From SB21 sp964535295 (lineage in GTDB: Bacteria; CLD3; SB21): DNA of 5,017 nucleotides. The stretch spans positions 1-5,017 of the forward strand of contig CAZHUW010000229.1 of assembly GCA_964535295.1 (NCBI GenBank), in the 5' to 3' direction. The notes beneath the pieces are model-generated. The model searched no databases. It had not been told where the DNA came from and was given only the letters and a program-made list of their open reading frames with translations. Position 1 is the stretch's first letter. Each line of letters starts with the position of its first letter. The position numbers were made by a program, and so were the translations under genes. Of this stretch, positions 1-5,017 are shown piece after piece.

Positions 1-1526
1 GTGTCCATGTGGCTGATATCACCGTAGATCGCTTTGACGCCGATGCCGTCCAGTTTCGCATGTACGTTAGGATTGAAATCGACCACAACGATCTTGTCCA
101 ATAACTCCGTTTGATCTCCGCCCGTCGAGGATTTTGATTCCTGAATATCCCGGATCAACGAACTTGCCACGCGGAAAAATCCGAGCATGGCAATGTCCTT
201 ACTTTCTTCCTCCGCTTTGGTTTCAATAACGCCGCCGGCGTCCTTCAGGCCGATACGCGTTAAAAATGCCGATATACCGCTTTGCAGGGACTGATTATAT
301 TTGATAAGGTACGGCGCAAGCACGGAGGTGATAACGAACACAAAAATGATGATAGACAGAGTTCGGTTTCCAATATGGCCGGAACTAAGACCCAATGCGG
401 CAATGACCAGTGAGAATTCACTGAGATTGGCCAAATTGATCGACGGCAAAAGGCTTATCCGATGTCCCTGCTTCAGGCTGTATAGTATGGGAAATACGGA
501 GAGGAAACGGCTGAGGATCAGGAACGCCGCAACGATAAATGCGATCCCTACAACAACAAGATCGTCCAGCGGATTGGGGACCTGCATGCCGAGCGCAACG
601 AAGAACAAGGTCACAAAAAAATCGCGGATGCTGATCACTTTGGCAATGACGTCCAGATTGTACGGGAACGTAGAGATCGAAATACCGGCGATGAGCGCGC
701 CCATTTCTACGGATAAGTCAAGCCAGCTTGCAACTCCGCATATCAACGCGCACCAGCCGAGAGAAACGACCAGAAGCAATTCCGGTATCTTGGCGATGGA
801 CTTGAACATCCATGGCAGGATGTATTTACTTACGAGCAGACTCATGACCACCAACGCGCCGCCCTTCCCGAAAGATAAGAGGATCGTTAATACGTCCGGA
901 TTCGCAAGATTGGGCTGAACGCCGAGGATCACGATCGCCCATAAGTCCTGGAAAACCAGAACGCCAAGCGTGATGCGTCCGGCCAATGTATCGAGTTCGA
1001 ATTTTCCATAGAGTAATTTAACAACGATCGCCGTGCTGCTCAGCGCGCAGCAGGCAGTTAAATATAATAAGTCGTAATTGCCGCCGCCAACCGTAAAACC
1101 CAGTAAGGGAAAGAAGGCCAGCCCGAGAAGAACGCAGATGATGAATTGAAATACGCCGCTCAGGATCAAAGCCTTGCCGGATTCCTTGAGCTTTTTCATA
1201 TCGATCTCAAGGCCGATCATGAATAACAGAAGGATCAAACCGATCTCGGCAATGACCGCGATGTCTTCCTGGCTCTTGACGAAAGAAAAACCGATTTGGG
1301 GGCCGATAACCACACCCGCCGCAATATAGGCCAAAAGCAAAGGTTGCTTGGCAAAATGCGCCAAGAAAGCCAATATGGTGGCTGCAAGTATGCTGATGCC
1401 GATACTGGAAACCAGATGATGTCCGGATTCTTCTCCGCCGCCAGCCATGACAATGGAAGGAATCAATAAAAACATCACGGCGATTAGAAAAGATCGAAAG
1501 CTAAGACGACCGGCGTAAGACATCAT
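1..1526 (-). CDS. CPA2/Kef-type cation:proton antiporter with C-terminal TrkA-N/RCK-like domain (partial, C-terminus off the window)
   Basis: Inner-membrane exchanger predicted to swap K+ or Na+ for protons. The frame is open for 508 codons from the ATG at 1526 to the left edge. Residues 1-28 resemble a signal peptide: a basic start, a hydrophobic stretch and V-M-A before G29. About a dozen hydrophobic segments follow, up to roughly residue 410. Family motifs seen are AYIAAGVVIGP, LLFMIGLE (about residue 104), ALSSTA (about 162) and VFQDLWAI, whose Q193-D194 matches the QD ion-site motif of KefB/KefC. The KefC loop HALESDIEP is not present at the equivalent place. From about residue 445 a Rossmann-like domain begins with GFFRVA (449-454) instead of GxGxxG, and the strand ending VVVD (D483) is kept. 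The family is usually about 600-650 residues, so perhaps 100-150 are missing here. The start is chosen because GGGAG lies 9 bases upstream; the ATG at 1523 is an alternative. Family call is firm; transported ion and ligand are unknown. Confidence 0.93.
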   Translation of the reverse strand, partial: MMSYAGRLSFRSFLIAVMFLLIPSIVMAGGGEESGHHLVSSIGISILAATILAFLAHFAKQPLLLAYIAAGVVIGPQIGFSFVKSQEDIAVIAEIGLILLLFMIGLEIDMKKLKESGKALILSGVFQFIICVLLGLAFFPLLGFTVGGGNYDLLYLTACCALSSTAIVVKLLYGKFELDTLAGRITLGVLVFQDLWAIVILGVQPNLANPDVLTILLSFGKGGALVVMSLLVSKYILPWMFKSIAKIPELLLVVSLGWCALICGVASWLDLSVEMGALIAGISISTFPYNLDVIAKVISIRDFFVTLFFVALGMQVPNPLDDLVVVGIAFIVAAFLILSRFLSVFPILYSLKQGHRISLLPSINLANLSEFSLVIAALGLSSGHIGNRTLSIIIFVFVITSVLAPYLIKYNQSLQSGISAFLTRIGLKDAGGVIETKAEEESKDIAMLGFFRVASSLIRDIQESKSSTGGDQTELLDKIVVVDFNPNVHAKLDGIGVKAIYGDISHMD

Positions 1527-1535
1527 CTGTTTTTA

Positions 1536-1540
1536 CTCCC
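1536..1540 (-). promoter_or_regulatory. Ribosome binding site of the antiporter gene
   Basis: On the minus strand GGGAG lies 9 bases before the ATG at 1526 and 12 before the alternative ATG at 1523. The spacing favours the upstream of the two tandem ATG codons. Confidence 0.65.
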
Positions 1541-1631
1541 GAGTTTGTTAAGAATATAGATAAATATTATGTTCCCTGAGTACGGTTTGAGCTGTGAAAT
1601 GGTTGGCTGAAAGCCGGTTAAACTTAGGCAC

Positions 1632-1682
1632 AAAATCGGATTGTTGCAATAATAAAATTGGCCGTCGGAATGAAAAAATTGG
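1632..1682. repeat. Three phased direct repeats (AAAATYGG)
   Basis: AAAATCGG at 1632-1639, AAAATTGG at 1654-1661 and AAAATTGG at 1675-1682 are spaced 22 and 21 bases start to start, close to two DNA helical turns. They lie 69-119 bases upstream of the proposed -35 box of the GH63 gene, where an activator could bind. The motif is short and AT-rich, so chance is a real alternative. Confidence 0.35.
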
Positions 1683-1750
1683 TCTGAAGTATGAATTAAA
1701 CTTGCAATTGAGTTTCTGCCCATATACATTTATCCAACCCATCGAAAAAC

Positions 1751-1778
1751 GTGACATTTGGTTTTCATAATCTTTAAT
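1751..1778 (+). promoter_or_regulatory. Predicted sigma-70-like promoter of the GH63 gene
   Basis: GTGACA (1751-1756) and TTTAAT (1773-1778) each match the TTGACA/TATAAT consensus at five of six bases and are separated by 16 bases. Transcription would start near 1785, giving a leader of about 18 bases that contains the ribosome binding site. If the host is a true Bacteroidota its primary sigma factor would prefer a different consensus, which lowers confidence. Confidence 0.4.
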
Positions 1779-1792
1779 TCTTCAATTTAATT

Positions 1793-1797
1793 AGAGG
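1793..1797 (+). promoter_or_regulatory. Ribosome binding site of the GH63 gene
   Basis: AGAGG lies 5 bases before the ATG at 1803. It supports this start over the in-frame ATG at 1857, which has no comparable purine-rich stretch in front of it. Confidence 0.6.
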
Positions 1798-1802
1798 CGT
1801 AT

Positions 1803-4568
1803 ATGGCAACTCCCGGCAAGGCCAAGCCGTCTTCCAAGAAGACTTCACCCAAAACGATGATCTTCGGCGTCGAAGAATTGAAAAAAGCCATGGAACCTAA
1901 CTCGGAAAAACCTCCGACGGCAGAACATGTCCGCATGAAAGAATTCACACCCGGCGTGCCGCCGTGGAGGCGCTGGGGCCCGTTTGTCTCTGAAAGATCA
2001 TGGGGAACCGTGCGCGAAGATTACAGCGCCAACGGAGACGCGTGGAATTATCTGACCCATGATATGGCGCGCAGCAAGGCGTACCGGTGGGGTGAGGACG
2101 GGATCGCGGGATTCTGCGACCGTTACCAGGTTCTGACCTTCGCGCCGGCGTTTTGGAACGGGAATGATCCCATTCTGAAAGAGCGTTTGTTCGGCCTGAC
2201 ATCCAGCGAAGGTAATCACGGTGAAGATGTTAAAGAATATTATTTCTATCTTGACAGCGTTCCGTCGCATGCCTACAACAAATATCTGTACAAATATCCC
2301 CAGGCCGAATATCCTTATCAATGGCTCATTGATGAGAATAAACGCCGGGCCGGACAAGGGGATGAATTTGAATTGCTCGACACCGGGGTCTTCGATCAGA
2401 ATAAATATTTTGACGTGTATATTGAATATGCCAAAGCGACCGGCGAAGATATTTACGTCCGTGTCGAAGTGTTCAACCGCGGCGACGACGCAGCTCCTTT
2501 TCATTTTGTGCCCAATTTGTGGTTCCGCAACCGCTGGAGCTGGACCAATCCGCGAACCGGTGAGCCTTCCATAGAGCCGGGGCCGAAAGGAAAGAATTTT
2601 GTCAGCATCATGAGTGACGACTCCACCATGGAGCCTTTCAGAAATCTGCCTTTTCAATATCAATTGGGAAAACGGTATCTTTATGCCGAAGGTGCTCCCA
2701 AAGCCTATTTCACGGATAACGAAAGCAACGTGGAAAAATTATACCGCGTGCAGGGTTCAAAACCCTATGTGAAAGACGCCTTCCACCGGCACATCATTAA
2801 TAAAGAGAACTGTATCAATCCGGACAATGTCGGAACAAAATCCTGTTTTCATTTTCAGGACACCATTCCTGCAAGACAATCGAGGGTCTACCGCCTGCGC
2901 ATGACCGCCGAGGCATTAAGCGAACCTTTTAAAGATTTTGATCAGCTGGTCAGCCTGCGGGCCAAGGAGGCGGATGAATTTTACGAAACAGTTTATCCGC
3001 CCAAAGCCAACAAAGAAGAAAAACGCGTTCTGCGCCAGGCATATGCGGGCCTTTTGTGGACCAAACAGATCTATTTGTATGATGTAAACCACTGGCTGCT
3101 CGGCGATGATCCCAATGCGCCGCCGCCGGATTCGCGCTGGACGATTCGAAATGCCCACTGGCGTCATCTGAATTCCATGCGTATCATCTCCATGCCGGAT
3201 AAATGGGAATACCCTTGGTTTGCTGCGTGGGACCTCGCTTTCCACACGATCGCATTTGCCGATCTTGATATCGAATATTCCAAGGAAATGTTGTGGATCA
3301 TGCTGTTCGAGCAATTCCAGCACCCCAACGGACAGATACCGGCGTACGAATGGGAATTCTCCGACCTCAATCCGCCGGTGCACGCCTGGGCTGTATGGAA
3401 AGTGTACACGATGGACCGCGACCGCACCGGGAAACCCGATCTCGTTTTTCTTGAAAAATGTTTTCATAAACTCCTTATGAATTTTGCATGGTGGATCAAT
3501 AAGGTTGACGCATCGGGCAATAACGTTTTTGAAGGCGGATTCCTGGGGCTCGATAATATTACGGTTGTGGACCGGAGCGAGAAACTGCCCGACGGCGCCG
3601 TACTGGAACAGTCCGACGCAACCGGATGGATGGGCATGTTTTGTCTTAACCTCATGCGTATATGCCTTGAATTGGCGAAACATAATAAAGTGTACGAAGG
3701 CCTGGCGACCAAATTCGTGCAACATTATATCTACGTTGGTTCCGCCATGAAAAACATGGGCGGGCAGGGGATTGAATTGTGGGATGAAGAGGACGGATTC
3801 TTTTACGACGTGCTGGTCTATCCCAATGGCGGCGGCCATGAGAAATTCCGCGTCCGTTCCTTGGTTGGATTGATCGCCATGTACGCCATCGATATTCTGA
3901 AAGATACCGACGTCGAGCAAAATAAAGAATTCATTTCCAACCTTGACTGGTTCATCCGCAACCGTCCGGATATCGTGCGGCGCTGCGTGTACAGCGAAGA
4001 GATAGACGGCCAGCGCAGGCACATCTTGTCGATCGTAGATTCGCACCAGCTGAAACGGATCATGGAGCGCATGTGGGATGAGACTGAATTTCTTTCTCCC
4101 GCCGGACTGCGTAGTTTGTCCAAACATCATGAAAAAGACCCGTACTATTTCGGCCAGAAAAAAGTGGAGTACGAACCCGCGGAAGCGATCAGCAAGATCA
4201 AAGGAGGCAATTCCAACTGGCGCGGGCCGATCTGGTTCCCGACCAGTTACCTGATGATCAATTCCCTCGTCAAATTCGGCGAAGCTTTCGGAAAGGATTT
4301 CGGTATCACGGTGAAAGGTGAATTCATCACGCCGCACCGGATAGCGGCGGAATTGGCCGAGCGCATGATTCGTATCTACTTGCCGGATAAAAAAGGTAAA
4401 CGTCCGGTTTACGGCAGCATCAAAAAATTTCAGGACGATCCTTACTGGAAAGACCACCTCCTATTCTTCGAATATTTTCATGGCGAGACGGGGCAGGGAC
4501 TTGGCGCATCCCATCAGACCGGATGGACCGGCCTCATTGCCACGCTGATCCAGGAGTGGAGGAGGTAA
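1803..4568 (+). CDS. GH63-type glycoside hydrolase (MGH1-like, predicted glucosidase), 921 aa
   Basis: Predicted to hydrolyse alpha-linked glucosyl (or related mannosyl) units; the substrate is unknown. There is no signal peptide or membrane segment, so it probably acts in the cytoplasm. Residues 1-44 are a Lys/Pro/Ser-rich, probably disordered tail. Conserved blocks of the bacterial family follow: RWGPFVSERSWGTVREDY (57-74), GNHGEDVKEYY (137-147), AAWDLAFH (D477), HPNGQIPAYEWEF (from 507), EQSDATGWM (602-610), GGNSNWRGPIWFP (801-813) and FFEYFHGETGQGLG (888-901), closing with HQTGWTGLI (904-912). Residues before about 390 should form the N-terminal beta-rich domain and the rest an (alpha/alpha)6 barrel. 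By position relative to GH37/GH63 enzymes, D605 is my candidate general acid and E890 the candidate base; this is inference. As I recall, the family is usually about 870-900 residues, so the gene looks complete, the extra length being the N-terminal tail. It is divergent from the antiporter and is followed by a hairpin. Family call is firm; the common name mannosyl-oligosaccharide glucosidase comes from eukaryotic relatives and should not be taken as its function. Confidence 0.93.
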   Translation: MATPGKAKPSSKKTSPKTMIFGVEELKKAMEPNSEKPPTAEHVRMKEFTPGVPPWRRWGPFVSERSWGTVREDYSANGDAWNYLTHDMARSKAYRWGEDGIAGFCDRYQVLTFAPAFWNGNDPILKERLFGLTSSEGNHGEDVKEYYFYLDSVPSHAYNKYLYKYPQAEYPYQWLIDENKRRAGQGDEFELLDTGVFDQNKYFDVYIEYAKATGEDIYVRVEVFNRGDDAAPFHFVPNLWFRNRWSWTNPRTGEPSIEPGPKGKNFVSIMSDDSTMEPFRNLPFQYQLGKRYLYAEGAPKAYFTDNESNVEKLYRVQGSKPYVKDAFHRHIINKENCINPDNVGTKSCFHFQDTIPARQSRVYRLRMTAEALSEPFKDFDQLVSLRAKEADEFYETVYPPKANKEEKRVLRQAYAGLLWTKQIYLYDVNHWLLGDDPNAPPPDSRWTIRNAHWRHLNSMRIISMPDKWEYPWFAAWDLAFHTIAFADLDIEYSKEMLWIMLFEQFQHPNGQIPAYEWEFSDLNPPVHAWAVWKVYTMDRDRTGKPDLVFLEKCFHKLLMNFAWWINKVDASGNNVFEGGFLGLDNITVVDRSEKLPDGAVLEQSDATGWMGMFCLNLMRICLELAKHNKVYEGLATKFVQHYIYVGSAMKNMGGQGIELWDEEDGFFYDVLVYPNGGGHEKFRVRSLVGLIAMYAIDILKDTDVEQNKEFISNLDWFIRNRPDIVRRCVYSEEIDGQRRHILSIVDSHQLKRIMERMWDETEFLSPAGLRSLSKHHEKDPYYFGQKKVEYEPAEAISKIKGGNSNWRGPIWFPTSYLMINSLVKFGEAFGKDFGITVKGEFITPHRIAAELAERMIRIYLPDKKGKRPVYGSIKKFQDDPYWKDHLLFFEYFHGETGQGLGASHQTGWTGLIATLIQEWRR

Positions 4569-4595
4569 AATTCCTGCAACCTTAATGTCATTTGT

Positions 4596-4627
4596 TTGAC
4601 CTGTTAGTGATGCTGCAAACAGGTCAA
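4596..4627 (+). terminator. Perfect 10-bp hairpin after the GH63 gene, probable terminator
   Basis: Arms TTGACCTGTT (4596-4605) and AACAGGTCAA (4618-4627) pair perfectly around a 12-base loop, starting 27 bases after the stop codon at 4566-4568. The following bases are TTTACAG, a short U-tract that is weak for intrinsic termination. The symmetric stem could also work leftward or protect the 3' end of the mRNA. The placement between two genes favours a terminator. Confidence 0.6.
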
Positions 4628-4700
4628 TTTACAGCTTCCAATTTTTAGCCATCCTGCCGAAACAAATTCCAGCCTTCACCGTCTTATTACAAGCAACAAT

Positions 4701-4730
4701 CCCCAAAAAGCCCCAATAAGCCCATGATAA
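4701..4730 (+). repeat. Imperfect decamer repeat overlapping the permease start
   Basis: CCCCAAAAAG (4701-4710) and CCCCAATAAG (4711-4720) differ at one base, and the next decamer, CCCATGATAA, begins in the same way and contains the permease ATG at 4724. No purine-rich ribosome binding site is present in this leader. The role is unknown; an unstructured A-rich leader or simple slippage are both possible. Confidence 0.45.
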
Positions 4731-5017
4731 AAAATTTTCTCCTCGTTGCGGTCCGCAAGATCGCGAAGCACAGGACCTCGTCTTTTATCAATACATTCGG
4801 CCTTGCGGTCGGGATGGCCTGTTTCTGGATCATTTTGCAATACGTTCATTTCGAGCGCAGCTACGACCGGTTTCATGTCAATGCAGAAAATATTTACCGG
4901 GTACAGCTCGATCAATATAAGAACAATGAGTTGATGTTCAAGAGTTCCGAAAACTATCCCGCCGTCGGACCCGCCCTGCAAAAGGATTTTCCGGATGTAA
5001 TTTCATATGCGCGTTTA
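4724..5017 (+). CDS. MacB/FtsX-type ABC transporter permease (partial, N-terminus only)
   Basis: Membrane subunit of an ABC transporter of the MacB type, predicted to work with a separate ATPase in export, lipoprotein handling or mechanotransmission. The frame is open for 98 codons to the right edge. The start MIKNFLLVAVRKIAKHRTSS is the usual amphipathic, basic opening of this family, followed by the first membrane helix (about residues 20-42, with FINTFGLAVGMA) and the signature SYDRFH (46-51) and IYRVQ that begin the periplasmic MacB_PCD domain. This combination is typical of the large permease families of Bacteroidota and relatives, which are usually around 780-800 residues, so most of the gene lies outside. 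The start is set by the family pattern, since no Shine-Dalgarno sequence precedes it. The gene lies 155 bases after the GH63 stop and beyond a hairpin, so it is probably a separate unit. The cargo cannot be inferred. Confidence 0.88.
   Translation, partial: MIKNFLLVAVRKIAKHRTSSFINTFGLAVGMACFWIILQYVHFERSYDRFHVNAENIYRVQLDQYKNNELMFKSSENYPAVGPALQKDFPDVISYARL

Larger units (their letters stand above)
1527..1802. other. Divergent intergenic control region between antiporter and GH63 genes
   Basis: This 276-base stretch separates two divergently transcribed genes and is clearly more AT-rich than either of them. It should hold both promoters. I see one reasonable promoter for the rightward gene (1751-1778) and no convincing -35/-10 pair for the leftward gene, although TATATT and CATAAT hexamers occur on the minus strand near 1550-1572. 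A set of 8-base direct repeats lies at 1632-1682. Short reading frames here lack ribosome binding sites and protein-like composition, so I call no gene. Confidence 0.8.

Noticed and set aside
301..918. A 205-codon open frame on the plus strand
   Set aside because: It lies wholly antisense to the antiporter, whose reading frame and membrane motifs are unmistakable. The product is low-complexity, rich in Arg, Thr and Ser.
1601..1619. A possible hairpin GGTTGGCT/AGCCGGTT in the intergenic region
   Set aside because: Four of eight pairs are G-U wobbles, so it forms only in plus-strand RNA, and this lies upstream of the proposed plus-strand transcription start.
1523..1757. Two short minus-strand frames in the divergent intergenic region
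   Set aside because: They overlap each other in different frames, lie in AT-rich control DNA, lack ribosome binding sites and have no protein-like pattern.
1998..2663. A 221-codon open frame on the minus strand inside the GH63 gene
   Set aside because: Same codon-register effect as the longer antisense frame, with no ribosome binding site or recognisable domain.
2916..4457. A 513-codon open frame on the minus strand inside the GH63 gene
   Set aside because: Its codons lie exactly opposite the sense codons, so it stays open simply because the sense gene avoids TTA, CTA and TCA codons here. The product resembles no family I know, while the sense protein has clear GH63 motifs.
4560..4564. A strong Shine-Dalgarno-like GGAGG at the end of the GH63 gene
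   Set aside because: It encodes the C-terminal residues. The nearest ATG (4585) is too far away and opens only four codons.
4676..4981. A 101-codon minus-strand frame at the right end
   Set aside because: It is antisense to the ABC permease, whose N-terminal family pattern on the plus strand is clear.

Overview
This window carries three protein-coding genes and two short control regions. It looks like ordinary bacterial chromosome from a Gram-negative, moderate-GC organism. The permease at the right end has the N-terminal pattern common in Bacteroidota and relatives (Ignavibacteriota, Calditrichota, KSB1-like lineages), so the FCB group is my best guess. That guess rests on remembered family patterns, not on a search. 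No tRNA, rRNA, CRISPR array, insertion sequence or phage gene is visible.

Layout. Positions 1 to 1526, minus strand, hold most of a CPA2/Kef-type monovalent cation:proton antiporter. Its membrane domain is complete, and its C-terminal TrkA-N/RCK-like domain runs off the left edge. Positions 1527 to 1802 form an AT-rich divergent intergenic region with ribosome binding sites at both ends, one plausible sigma-70-like promoter facing right, and a phased set of short direct repeats. Positions 1803 to 4568, plus strand, encode a complete 921-residue GH63-type (MGH1-like) glycoside hydrolase with no signal peptide, so probably cytoplasmic. A 10-bp perfect hairpin at 4596 to 4627 probably ends its transcript. 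From 4724 to the right edge, plus strand, is the first 98 codons of a MacB/FtsX-type ABC transporter permease.

How the genes might work together. The antiporter and the glycoside hydrolase are divergent and share one control region, so joint regulation is possible. An osmotic link (an ion exchanger beside a possible glycoside or compatible-solute hydrolase) is a speculative reading. The permease sits behind a hairpin and is probably a separate unit. I do not see an undescribed system here. The points most worth a second look are the altered glycine motif in the antiporter's nucleotide-binding domain, its signal-peptide-like N-terminus, the phased repeats between the divergent genes, and the decamer repeat that replaces a ribosome binding site before the permease.
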